NCBI RefSeq assembly: GCF_036409475.1
Contig: NZ_JAYRCK010000008.1
Coordinates: 62,001-126,000, forward strand
Source: Scandinavium sp036409475
GTDB lineage: Bacteria; Pseudomonadota; Gammaproteobacteria; Enterobacterales; Enterobacteriaceae
Length of the DNA stretch: 64,000 bases
Direction: 5' to 3'
The notes below the pieces were generated by a model that saw only the letters and a program-made list of their open reading frames with translations, did not search any database and was not told where the DNA came from. Both the position numbers and the translations under genes were made by a program. This document shows, piece by piece, positions 16,227 through 24,141 of this stretch (positions are counted from its first letter, which is position 1; every line of letters starts with the position of its first letter).

Positions 16227-17030
16227 ATGCGTATCCCGATGGTCTTTCTGAGCCTGCTTTTTCCGCTTGCTGCACTAGCCAGCAGCGATACGGTGGTAAC
16301 GCTCGCGCTGATTCATGTCTCCCGTACTGATGCCACTCAGTCCTTTTCACCTGCGTTGCTGCGGGTGTCGCGTGAGGAACGCCTGGCAACGGTGAGTGCG
16401 TTAGCCCGTTACCCTGACTTTCATCCTCCCCTGGGTGTTCCATTACAGACCACGTCGTCGTTCAGTATGCGCCTGCACCCCTTTACGCAACGCTTTACCC
16501 ATCATGATGGGACAGACTTTGCGGCTCCCCTTTTCTCTCCTGTATTTGCGGCAGAGAAGGGCAGCGTTGTGGAGGCTAAATACGATGCCTTAGCCGGGAA
16601 TTATATTGTGTTGCGCCATCCTGGGGGCTGGAGCAGTCGTTATATGCATCTGAACAAGATGAGTGTGATGTCCGGGCAGTCGGTTAACCGTGGCAGTGTC
16701 ATTGGCTTTTCAGGGAATACTGGGCGTAGTACCGGCCCGCATTTGCATTTCGAACTGGCCTACAGAGGTGTTCCGGTTAATTCTGCTAACCTGCTGGTTT
16801 CTTCGCAGTTAGCGACATTTCCCTCTGTGGAGAAAGCCGTTGTTCGCGCCGTGGTGCCTTCTGTGCCAAAAATAATGCTGGTCACGAAAATTGCCGGTGA
16901 GGAAAAGGTGATGGTCAAATTCGGAAGGAAAACGGTTTACGCAGGCGTAAACCAGACCGTATTTGGGCTTTATCGGGTATTAATGGAAAATGGGCGTTAT
17001 CGTTTGAAGGCTGTGGCAAGAATGAAGTGA
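16227..17030 (+). CDS. M23-family peptidoglycan endopeptidase with a TcpS-like C-terminal domain
   Basis: A 267-residue protein with a signal peptide (MRIPMVFLSLLFPLAALA), an M23/LytM domain (about residues 70-190) and a small C-terminal domain. Catalytic zinc motifs are intact: HDGTDF and GPHLHFEL, plus the conserved YMHL. M23 enzymes cut peptide cross-links in murein; here it may open the wall for the secretin and pilus, a job done by lytic transglycosylases in BFP and R64 systems. The C-terminal region (about 210-260, PKIMLVTKIAGEEKVMVKFG) resembles the end of the TcpS-like protein encoded earlier, suggesting docking on the same partner. Last gene of the pilus operon. Confidence 0.85.
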   Translation: MRIPMVFLSLLFPLAALASSDTVVTLALIHVSRTDATQSFSPALLRVSREERLATVSALARYPDFHPPLGVPLQTTSSFSMRLHPFTQRFTHHDGTDFAAPLFSPVFAAEKGSVVEAKYDALAGNYIVLRHPGGWSSRYMHLNKMSVMSGQSVNRGSVIGFSGNTGRSTGPHLHFELAYRGVPVNSANLLVSSQLATFPSVEKAVVRAVVPSVPKIMLVTKIAGEEKVMVKFGRKTVYAGVNQTVFGLYRVLMENGRYRLKAVARMK

Positions 17031-17108
17031 ATCTTTCAGTTCCCGCAATAACTCTGGTATAAGGTTTATCAGGACTCAAAGGTCTACTTTATAGTGACGA
17101 GGAATAAC

Positions 17109-17462
17109 ATGCGTATCAGAGTGTTAACAGGAATGGTTGGTGCCGCGCTGCTGCTCGCGGGTTGTAGCTCCAGTAACGACCTGTCAGCAGGCGGGCAGAA
17201 TGTTCGCTTTGTTGAAGACAAACCGGCAAGTGAATGCCAGCTTCTGGGCACCGCGACGGGCAAGCAGAGCAACTGGCTCTCCGGTCAGCACGGTGAAGAA
17301 GGCGGTTCAATGCGTGGTGCGGCGAATGCGCTGCGTAACCAGGCGGCTGAAATGGGTGGCAACGTGATTTACGGCGTGAGCAGCCCCACTCAGGGCATGC
17401 TTTCAAGCTTCGTGCCAACCGACAGCGAAATGATCGGCCAGGTTTACAAGTGCCCGAACTGA
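17109..17462 (+). CDS. yjeI: YjeI lipoprotein (DUF4156)
   Basis: A 117-residue predicted lipoprotein of unknown function, conserved next to groEL in enterics. The signal peptide ends in lipobox LLAGC (Cys 19). The conserved core KQSNWLSGQHGEEGGSMRGA and the end QVYKCPN match E. coli YjeI almost residue for residue. The ATG at 17109 is preceded by GAGGAATAAC. In E. coli it directly follows groEL; here the whole pilus operon lies in between, so this gene marks the right border of that insertion. Confidence 0.93.
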   Translation: MRIRVLTGMVGAALLLAGCSSSNDLSAGGQNVRFVEDKPASECQLLGTATGKQSNWLSGQHGEEGGSMRGAANALRNQAAEMGGNVIYGVSSPTQGMLSSFVPTDSEMIGQVYKCPN

Positions 17463-17480
17463 TCCTTTCCGTCTGAAAAA

Positions 17481-17510
17481 AGCGCCCTCATCGATAGAGG
17501 GCGTTTTTGT
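17481..17510 (+). terminator. rho-independent terminator between convergent yjeI and yjeJ
   Basis: CGCCCTC (17483-17489) pairs with GAGGGCG (17497-17503), flanked by A-rich and T-rich runs, so it may stop transcription from both directions. Confidence 0.85.
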
Positions 17511-18374
17511 TTATTCAGCTTTGGCTGGTGCTTGCTGTGTTTTTTGATACAGCTGATACAGCGCCCGTAATCCGTGTTGTTGAGACAACAGCCCTTTGCC
17601 GGAAGCAAGCGTCGCCACTGAAATACGGCACGGTTTTCCTTCCAGTTTTTTCAGCCGTGGGCTAAAGGCCAGTAAACGCTGGGCAATGGCCTGAGCGTCT
17701 TTCATATCACCCCGAACGCGCGATTTTACAAGGGTACCGCAGGCCTGTGGCTGCCCGTTTTCATCGGTAAAGTGATAGACCAGAGCCAGAAAATGCGAAA
17801 AGAGTTCGATTTTCCAGGCGGCATGCTGATAGGTATCGTATTCCATTTCACCGTTCTCTTTCATGTCGGTGTCATACATCGGCAGGAAATCGAGCAGGGA
17901 AGCAATACGCAAAGACAGGTCATGCATCCCGGCATGATTGATGGCCTGAGAAATTGCGCTGATCAGCAAGGCGATTTGGGCATCATCAAGAAATACTGTC
18001 AGCCGATTTTCCCCCTGTAAGGTGAAAATTAGCTCCGAACCCTGTTGTTTTGCCTCACCCGGAGCAAAGCCCGTGACGCGCTGGCGAATATCGGCGTGCA
18101 GCATCTGTTCCTGATTCAGTTCAGGAATGTTGTGAAGCAGTGATTGCGTTGCGACATGCTGGCGCGTTTTAAACGTGGCTTTATCTTTGGCGTTGCGCTG
18201 GCTTTGCAAATAGAGACGGTGCTCAAGATAAATGTAGAGATCGCGTAGCGGCAGGGCGGGAATAAAAATCAGGGATGCCTGATGATGTTGATGCTTGAAT
18301 TTGAGCGCCAGAGCCTGAAACTGCTGGGCGTGGCGAATCACGCCGGTATTGATACCGGTGATAGTTAAGGTCAT
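17511..18374 (-). CDS. yjeJ: YjeJ family protein, function unknown
   Basis: A 287-residue soluble protein without signal peptide or membrane helix. It starts MTLTITGINTGVIRH and has the family core LDFLPMYDTDMKENGEM and YDTYQHAAWKIELFSHFLAL, matching E. coli YjeJ in sequence and position next to yjeI. I chose the ATG at 18374, with GGGAGAGAAGAA upstream, over a longer in-frame extension that lacks family similarity. A paralogue lies at 19286-20116 beside the microcin exporter. Confidence 0.85.
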   Translation of the reverse strand: MTLTITGINTGVIRHAQQFQALALKFKHQHHQASLIFIPALPLRDLYIYLEHRLYLQSQRNAKDKATFKTRQHVATQSLLHNIPELNQEQMLHADIRQRVTGFAPGEAKQQGSELIFTLQGENRLTVFLDDAQIALLISAISQAINHAGMHDLSLRIASLLDFLPMYDTDMKENGEMEYDTYQHAAWKIELFSHFLALVYHFTDENGQPQACGTLVKSRVRGDMKDAQAIAQRLLAFSPRLKKLEGKPCRISVATLASGKGLLSQQHGLRALYQLYQKTQQAPAKAE

Positions 18375-18551
18375 TTCTTCTCTCCCTGATGAGGTCTTAT
18401 CCCTGAGAATCTGTCCTGAACCCAGGATGGCGAGGGATATTCTTACGGAGGCTAAAATAGCACCCGGCCAGATTTCGGGAGAGTCGGTTTCCGGACTTGA
18501 AACCTGTGCGACAGGCATCGCACAGGCTTTTGCTGATGAGATGATGCTGTT

Positions 18552-19220
18552 CTATGTTTCTCTGAGCGACTCTTTGGTACGGCGAAGAGTCGATAAACGT
18601 TCGGAGAAAATATTAGGCGTGTGTAGTTTTCCATTTAACTTATTCAGAAAATACAATAAATCCTGATCGGATTTCAGATGAAAATTTTTCATCAATATTC
18701 TTTTATGAGCACAAACTGTTTTCGTACTAATTTTCATTATTCTGGCAATGGATTCTACACTTTCCTCAAGAAAAAAAAGTGTAGCGACATTTGCCTGCTG
18801 TGATGAAAGTGTTCGATGTCGGCATCCGGCACATGAGAAAAGCCTGCGGTTTCCTTGCTGACTTTTAAACCAGCCCTCCAGTATCGTTCTTTTTACCACG
18901 GCCAATGATTCCGAACGTTTAATATAAAGAATATCTCTGATGCATAATGGCAAAGGAGAAAAGTATGGGTTTTGGTTTTCATCATACAAACCAATCAATA
19001 AACTATTGTGTTTTCTGGATCTAAATAAAGGTTGGCAGGTACAGATTTCCCCCATAGAAAAACTCTTGATGATGATGTCGGCGGTAGAGATATCATCCGC
19101 TATACTGTTGTTGCAGAGTAACGTTCCATCATCTAATTCAGGAAAAAATAAATCATGAAGGATAGCCTTTAACCCATTGGCATAGAAAGAATAGTCATCA
19201 TCAATAACGATTTTTAGCAT
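18552..19220 (-). CDS. LuxR-type DNA-binding regulator of the fimbria/microcin block
   Basis: A 222-residue protein with an N-terminal region resembling a degenerate receiver (MLKIVIDDDYSFYANGLKAIL) and a C-terminal LuxR-type helix-turn-helix (about residues 140-195, LSSQQANVATLFFLEESVES then KISTKTVCAHKRILMKNF). Four cysteines form CTC and CAGC groups, unusual for this family. GAGGAAAATA precedes the ATG. It is the last minus-strand gene of the accessory block, 65 bases after the YjeJ-like gene. A role in controlling the fimbria or microcin is inferred from location only. Confidence 0.75.
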   Translation of the reverse strand: MLKIVIDDDYSFYANGLKAILHDLFFPELDDGTLLCNNSIADDISTADIIIKSFSMGEICTCQPLFRSRKHNSLLIGLYDENQNPYFSPLPLCIRDILYIKRSESLAVVKRTILEGWFKSQQGNRRLFSCAGCRHRTLSSQQANVATLFFLEESVESIARIMKISTKTVCAHKRILMKNFHLKSDQDLLYFLNKLNGKLHTPNIFSERLSTLRRTKESLRET

Positions 19221-19285
19221 TATTTTCCTCTTAAATGCATGGGGTAAATCTGAAGGTGTAAATTTATGGTTCAGATAAGGTAATT

Positions 19286-20116
19286 TTAATAACTATTAGC
19301 TATCTGATTTTTAAAGTCGTTTAAGGGGCGGATACACTCCTCAATGTTATATGTCGCACCTGGTGCGGCATTAATGAGAAAACTATAGGTTTTGCAAGGA
19401 CGGTTTGTTTTCAGTACTAAACGCTGAGTGATTTCATTGGTTTCAGGTGTTTCTGGCAACGTCCTTGTTTTAATAACAGCACCTGAATAAAGATGATCTT
19501 CATTTCCATCAGTAAAGCGGAAGATAATGCCAATGTAGTAATTGAATAAATCCAGTTTCCAGGACGGAGGTGTATACTGTGTGTAATGAACCTTATTGCT
19601 TTGGCTATCGCTAAACTCGACATCGTAAAGAGAGAGATAATCGAGACGAGAGATCAGGTTTTGAATAAACTCTTTAGAGTGAACATTTTCGAGCGATTTC
19701 AGTATGATTTGAAGCATGAAACTGACCTGAGAATCATTCACAAGCAGGCTATAAAATGTCTCATTTTGTAATGTGAAGTGGATAATGCAGTTGTCTTCCC
19801 GCAACTTGACCATCATAGACGTTGCACGCAGGTGTGCCTGAGGGGTATGCAGTTCTTCTGCATTCAGAGTGGGAACATGATGCGACAATCGGTCTGTTTC
19901 TAACTCTACTTCTTCCTGATAGATGTGATTATGCATACGCTCTTGTATCACATGCAGTCGATTATTCAATAAAAACAATAGGTCGTGGAGAATGGCTGTC
20001 TGAAGATAAACGATATTTTCGTTGTCATGCATGTCTTTTATCTTTAAACATAATGCAAGGAAATTATTTTCGTGTAATATGATTCCAGTATTCATGCTAT
20101 TGATAGAATATGTCAT
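19286..20116 (-). CDS. YjeJ-like paralogue in the microcin export operon
   Basis: A 276-residue cytoplasmic-looking protein clearly related to the YjeJ at 17511-18374: both open with N-x-x-NTG(I/V)I-x-H, then a D-L-x-x-x-L-x-x-RL segment, then LD(F/Y)L-x-x-YD and a W-K-x-(E/D)-LF-x-x-(F/Y) block followed by FTD. It starts 12 bases after the stop of the ABC transporter gene and so is probably co-transcribed with the exporter. Function is unknown. As no ordinary small membrane immunity protein is seen near the microcin, it is a candidate for immunity or for regulation; alternatively it arose by duplication when the block inserted next to yjeJ. Confidence 0.75.
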   Translation of the reverse strand: MTYSINSMNTGIILHENNFLALCLKIKDMHDNENIVYLQTAILHDLLFLLNNRLHVIQERMHNHIYQEEVELETDRLSHHVPTLNAEELHTPQAHLRATSMMVKLREDNCIIHFTLQNETFYSLLVNDSQVSFMLQIILKSLENVHSKEFIQNLISRLDYLSLYDVEFSDSQSNKVHYTQYTPPSWKLDLFNYYIGIIFRFTDGNEDHLYSGAVIKTRTLPETPETNEITQRLVLKTNRPCKTYSFLINAAPGATYNIEECIRPLNDFKNQIANSY

Positions 20117-20128
20117 ATATAAATCCTC

Positions 20129-22282
20129 TTAGTGATTAATATCAGGTTTGGTTGTCGAAATGCTATTACTGGTGTTCATAAAGTGAGCTAAATCGATAAT
20201 TCGGTCCGCACAGGCAATCGTTGACGGACGATGCGCGACGATAATACGGGTTATCTTCAATGAAGAAATAGATTGGTTAATATGCGATTCATTCGCTAAG
20301 TCCAGGTGGCTGGTCGCTTCATCCATGAAAAGAATTGATGGCTGGCGGTAAAGCGCTCGGGCTATCAAGATACGCTGCTTCTGCCCGCCTGAAATCCCTA
20401 ATCCTAATTCGCCGACAATCGATTCATAACCCATTGGCATTTTGACGATTTCTTCATGAATATTGCAATGCCGGGCGCATTCTATGATACGGTCTTCATC
20501 AGGGTTTTCTTCAAACGCACAAATATTCTCGGCGATGGAACCTGAAAACAAACGGTCTTCCTGAAGCACACAAGAGGTACTGAGTCGATAATTATTGAGT
20601 CCAATCTTACTGATATCTAAACCATCAACGATGACTTCTCCTTTTTGGATGCTGAGAAGGCCACACATGATTTTTAATAGCGTTGTTTTTCCAACACCGG
20701 ATGGCCCTACAATCGCAACGGATTCCCCAGGATGAACCGTCAAATTTAACCCGGAAAAAATAGGCCGGGAGAATGCATCATATTGGTATTCGAGATCTTT
20801 TAGTTCTAACGCAACACCCTTATGAGCCTCAAAAACACGCCGCGTGGGTTGTTCCTCCTCGGGTTCAGAGAATACAATTTCTGAAAGGCGTTCGTTGTGC
20901 AGAGATAGCATTCGCAACTGCATGACGAGATCAATCAGGCTTGATGCGCGCTGGGAAAATTGACCGCGATAAGCGTTGAATGCCATGAACATCCCAATAC
21001 TCATGGTGTTGTCGATAACCATCATGGCTCCAAGCCACAGAACAGCCACCTGATCCAGAGTCGTAATGAAGGCATTGACTCCTCCATACAACATATCGAA
21101 GCGTGTTTGCTTAATACCTGCGTTGCACGCTTCAATATTAATATTTAGCCAGTTTTGAGAACGCCTGTCCTTTAAATTCAACGCCTTAATTGTTGCAACA
21201 CCATAGAGTGACTCCATAAAATGAGAGCCGGAGCGTGCACCTTTTATCACTTGTTCTTCCGCGACGCGACGATAGAAGCGGTAAGTCGCAAGGCGCATCA
21301 TGGCGTAACAGAGTGTAAAAGCGACGACGACCCAAACCAACCAACCACCATATAAAGTCATCATGATGAGTAACCCAATGGTCATGATGCTGTCGATGAT
21401 CCCTGCGACAATGCTGTTGGTAAAAACAGAACGTATGGTGTCCAGAGAAGAAAAACGAGACTGGATATCACCCAAATGACGCTTTTCAAAGAAGGTGAGT
21501 GGGAGGCTCAGTAGATGATCAAAGAGCGTTGTCTTCCACTGGATATTGGTTAACGTATTAAGGGTCAGGGAAGTCCATGCACGTAACATACTGACGAATG
21601 TGCGAAATAGCGTGAACATCACCATGCCGATACAGATGACTGATAATAAGCTTTGATCATGGGCAATAATGACATGATCTGTCACCAGTTGGGTTGCAAC
21701 GGGCATCAAAAGATTAATTGTTTCGACAACAACAGAAAATGCAAATAGTTTTGCCAGTGCAGATTTTAACCCCACAATGTTGTTCATTAAATCCAGCAGG
21801 CGTAGCCGGTTTTTAACGGTTTCTTGCTGAAAGTCACTATCAGGCCATAATTCTAATGCCACACCAGTAAAATTATTGGACATCTCCTGAATGCCGATTA
21901 TTCGTTTTCCCATGGCTGGGTCATGAATAACAAACCCTGACCTGTGTATTTTTACCAGTACGACAAAATGATTCATGCTCCAGTGTATAGCGCAAGGCAG
22001 TTTTAGTTGGTTAAGTTCATTTAAATCTAATGATAAAGCCCTGCATTTTAAATTTGCCTGTTCTGCTATTTTTGCTAACGATAATAGTGTTGTTCCTTGG
22101 GAGCTTGATCCGAAACGCTGGCGAAAATTGAACAAGTCTATGTTTAACCCATAATACCCACAGATCATTGACAAGCATGCGATTCCGCATTCAGATGCTT
22201 CCGATTGGATAATAACAGGAATTTTTTTTCTGAAAGAAAAATTAAGGCTATCTTTCAGCTTGTTAAATAGATTATAGTTCAT
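20129..22282 (-). CDS. microcin exporter: C39 peptidase ABC transporter (CvaB/MchF-like)
   Basis: A 717-residue inner-membrane protein that removes the double-glycine leader and exports the peptide through a HlyD-family adaptor and TolC. Domain 1 (about residues 20-155) is a C39 cysteine peptidase with catalytic QSEASECGIAC, then His in MNHFVVL and Asp in HDPA. Domain 2 (about 165-450) is the six-helix membrane domain. Domain 3 is the nucleotide-binding domain with GPSGVGKTTLLK, signature LGISGGQKQR and Walker B ILFMDEATSHLD. Its start overlaps the end of the adaptor gene by 11 bases. The pairing strongly supports the small gene at 23633 as its substrate. Confidence 0.93.
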   Translation of the reverse strand: MNYNLFNKLKDSLNFSFRKKIPVIIQSEASECGIACLSMICGYYGLNIDLFNFRQRFGSSSQGTTLLSLAKIAEQANLKCRALSLDLNELNQLKLPCAIHWSMNHFVVLVKIHRSGFVIHDPAMGKRIIGIQEMSNNFTGVALELWPDSDFQQETVKNRLRLLDLMNNIVGLKSALAKLFAFSVVVETINLLMPVATQLVTDHVIIAHDQSLLSVICIGMVMFTLFRTFVSMLRAWTSLTLNTLTNIQWKTTLFDHLLSLPLTFFEKRHLGDIQSRFSSLDTIRSVFTNSIVAGIIDSIMTIGLLIMMTLYGGWLVWVVVAFTLCYAMMRLATYRFYRRVAEEQVIKGARSGSHFMESLYGVATIKALNLKDRRSQNWLNINIEACNAGIKQTRFDMLYGGVNAFITTLDQVAVLWLGAMMVIDNTMSIGMFMAFNAYRGQFSQRASSLIDLVMQLRMLSLHNERLSEIVFSEPEEEQPTRRVFEAHKGVALELKDLEYQYDAFSRPIFSGLNLTVHPGESVAIVGPSGVGKTTLLKIMCGLLSIQKGEVIVDGLDISKIGLNNYRLSTSCVLQEDRLFSGSIAENICAFEENPDEDRIIECARHCNIHEEIVKMPMGYESIVGELGLGISGGQKQRILIARALYRQPSILFMDEATSHLDLANESHINQSISSLKITRIIVAHRPSTIACADRIIDLAHFMNTSNSISTTKPDINH

Positions 22283-23561
22283 TGATCGGCCCGTTCACGC
22301 TTTGAGCAATATTATAAAAAGGTGTGAACATCCACATGTACAGCGGGCGTTCTTCAAGAAAAACAATCGCCTGAGCTTTGAGCCCATTGGAAAGTGATAA
22401 GGTCTTTTTGTTATAGCTAAAGGATTTATGTTTTATTGATACAATGCATTTATATAGAGCAGAATTCTGCTGATTCATGCTCTCATCAAAATTACTGTAT
22501 TCCGCCATTTCCTGGCGCGTTGCCGGAATTGACGAGATCGACGTTATGATGCCGGGAAATTGACCAAATTTCTCAGACGGAAATGCATCATAGCGAATGT
22601 TAATGGAATCCCCTGCGCTGACGTAAGGTAAGCTGTTGTTTGGGAGCCAAAGTACAAGATAGTATTCGACATTTCCAATGGGTTTAATTTGTGCAAGGCT
22701 ACTTCCTTTATCCACCATCTGTCCTGATGTAACAGACAGAGATTCAACTTTTCCTGCTGTTGTTGCCTTGATAATTAAATTACCATTTGCATTAGACTCA
22801 ACAATTTGATTCTTGAAATCACTGATCTGATTTTTATAACTGGATATTTGGTTATCAAAATCTGCAGATTTAGTCACAATATCGCTTTTCAACTGGGTCA
22901 ATTGTGATTCCAGCTGCATTTTCTGGCTGGCAAGCGACTGATAACTGCTCTGCTGCTGAAAGTAAAGTGAATGCTGGTAATTGTACTGATCTTTGTTAAC
23001 GAGACCTTGTTTCAGATAACCATCATAATTCGCCAGGGATTCACGCATTTTGTTAAGGCCCCTGCGGGAAGTATCCAGCATTTGCGCTGTTTCCTTTAGG
23101 GATGCGTTATAATTTTCTAATTGAGCGTTGAGCGTGTCCTGCGTTTCTTGCTTGTTCCGGATTAATTTATTAATGATCTCATTCGCGTTATCAATTTTTT
23201 CATTGATAGCCGTTGTAGTTGTATCACTGACATTTCCATTTATCGTTGTGCGAGAGATATCCAGCTCGTAAAGCTTATCGCCTTTACTCACCAGATCGCC
23301 GACTTTTACCCATTGATGTACGACAAATCCTTGTTGAGGTGCAAAGACATTAATTGAGTGGGGGAGGGTGATGACTTCACCTCGTACATCAATTCGCTGT
23401 GTGTAATGACAAAAGAACAACGCAATGAGGAGCGCTGTAAGGAATATAAAAGAGAAAAGCATGATTAACCACGAAGGAAGACCAGCTAATAAGAGTGCTT
23501 TCCCTTTCCAGTGATTTTTTTTGTGTTCAATCGCTTCCTTGCGATAAAGTTTATAGCTCAT
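22272..23561 (-). CDS. microcin export adaptor (CvaA/MchE-like, HlyD family)
   Basis: A periplasmic adaptor of about 429 residues bridging the ABC transporter to TolC. One membrane helix at about residues 25-50 (LPSWLIMLFSFIFLTALLIA), a lipoyl half (FVVHQWVKVGDLVSKGDKLYE), a long alpha-helical hairpin (about 115-260) and a second lipoyl half (TAGKVESLSVTSGQMVDKG). The C-terminal INIRYDAFPSEKFGQF and the end MFTPFYNIAQSVNGPINEL closely parallel colicin V CvaA as I remember it. I chose the ATG at 23561 over a GTG three codons upstream; neither has a strong ribosome site. Confidence 0.92.
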   Translation of the reverse strand: MSYKLYRKEAIEHKKNHWKGKALLLAGLPSWLIMLFSFIFLTALLIALFFCHYTQRIDVRGEVITLPHSINVFAPQQGFVVHQWVKVGDLVSKGDKLYELDISRTTINGNVSDTTTTAINEKIDNANEIINKLIRNKQETQDTLNAQLENYNASLKETAQMLDTSRRGLNKMRESLANYDGYLKQGLVNKDQYNYQHSLYFQQQSSYQSLASQKMQLESQLTQLKSDIVTKSADFDNQISSYKNQISDFKNQIVESNANGNLIIKATTAGKVESLSVTSGQMVDKGSSLAQIKPIGNVEYYLVLWLPNNSLPYVSAGDSINIRYDAFPSEKFGQFPGIITSISSIPATRQEMAEYSNFDESMNQQNSALYKCIVSIKHKSFSYNKKTLSLSNGLKAQAIVFLEERPLYMWMFTPFYNIAQSVNGPINEL

Positions 23562-23588
23562 TATTATCACATTCTTTATTTATAGGAT

Positions 23589-23612
23589 AAAGGCCCGAGG
23601 CTTCGGGCCTTT
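23589..23612. terminator. stem-loop between the microcin and exporter genes
   Basis: AAAGGCCCGA pairs with TCGGGCCTTT over ten base pairs around a four-base loop, 21 bases after the microcin stop and 28 bases before the adaptor start. It is T-flanked on both strands. It likely stops most microcin transcripts, giving high microcin and lower exporter expression. Confidence 0.75.
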
Positions 23613-23632
23613 TATTTACAAAAATTTAGGGG

Positions 23633-23995
23633 TTAGAAAATCTGTATATCGCCGCTATTTATTCCGTCTAAAAAATTCATGGTACTATCATAGGTTGCAT
23701 CCCAGCCAATAAGTGCGCCACCAATGCCACATGCAACAGCGCCAACGGCTAAGCCCCACACCATTCCGACACCCTGGCCAATAGCACCGAACCCGAGGAT
23801 ACCGCCGCCATCACCACCATGGGAGCCGCCAATGATGGAGCCAGCGATACCACCGGCACAAGCACCTAATGTTGCTGACGCAACGGCTTCAACAGTGTTT
23901 TTTGCAACGCTTTCAATCACGCTCCCAAAAGAGCCCCAGTTCCAGCTGTAAGCACCTGATACGTCACTCATTTCAATTACAGATAATTCTTTCAT
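23633..23995 (-). CDS. candidate class II microcin precursor
   Basis: A 120-residue precursor. The first 15 residues, MKELSVIEMSDVSGA, form a double-glycine-type leader in the Gly-Ala variant, close to the leaders of microcins V and L. Cleavage after Ala15 would give a 105-residue peptide, Tyr/Trp-rich at its start (YSWNWGSFGS), then very Gly/Ala-rich and hydrophobic, with two cysteines (mature positions 31 and 74) able to form one disulfide, and an end NSGDIQIF. It lacks the Ser-rich siderophore-attachment tail of class IIb. The inner ATG at 23995 is chosen because GGAG lies nine bases upstream; the ATG at 24010 has none. Exporter genes follow. I do not recognise the peptide itself, so it may be new. 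Confidence 0.8.
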   Translation of the reverse strand: MKELSVIEMSDVSGAYSWNWGSFGSVIESVAKNTVEAVASATLGACAGGIAGSIIGGSHGGDGGGILGFGAIGQGVGMVWGLAVGAVACGIGGALIGWDATYDSTMNFLDGINSGDIQIF

Positions 23996-23996
23996 A

Positions 23997-24059
23997 CTAT
24001 AAAACTCCATGTGTAGTTAAAAACCCTGAAATATCAGGGGCGCTGCTTTCATGCAGCAT
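23997..24059 (-). CDS. 20-codon leader ORF ahead of the microcin
   Basis: A short ORF starts MLHESSAPDISGF and stops one base before the microcin ATG (TAG-T-ATG). AGGTGAG lies four bases upstream of its start, a better ribosome site than the microcin's own. Its second half covers a terminator-like hairpin. The layout suggests translational coupling and attenuation; a functional peptide is less likely. That it is translated is inference. Confidence 0.45.
   Translation of the reverse strand: MLHESSAPDISGFLTTHGVL
24019..24057 (-). promoter_or_regulatory. attenuator-like double hairpin in the microcin leader
   Basis: On the minus strand GCTGC/GCAGC forms a first small hairpin (24042-24057), then CCCTGA-TATT-TCAGGG followed by five T (24019-24039) forms an intrinsic-terminator shape. 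The T run ends 23 bases before the microcin start, so no promoter fits in between and microcin transcripts must pass through it. It may equally be a leaky terminator of the fimbrial operon. Confidence 0.55.
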
Positions 24060-24141
24060 TTATCTCACCTGTTAAGGTGGGAATTCTGATTGAACACCTT
24101 ATTTAATACTAAACAAGCTTCCAGAAAATGATTGTCTAAGA

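Noticed and set aside
23724..23951. 75-codon plus-strand open frame opposite the microcin, considered as an immunity gene
   Set aside because: It is a Pro-rich shadow of the Gly-rich microcin codons, with no membrane helix.
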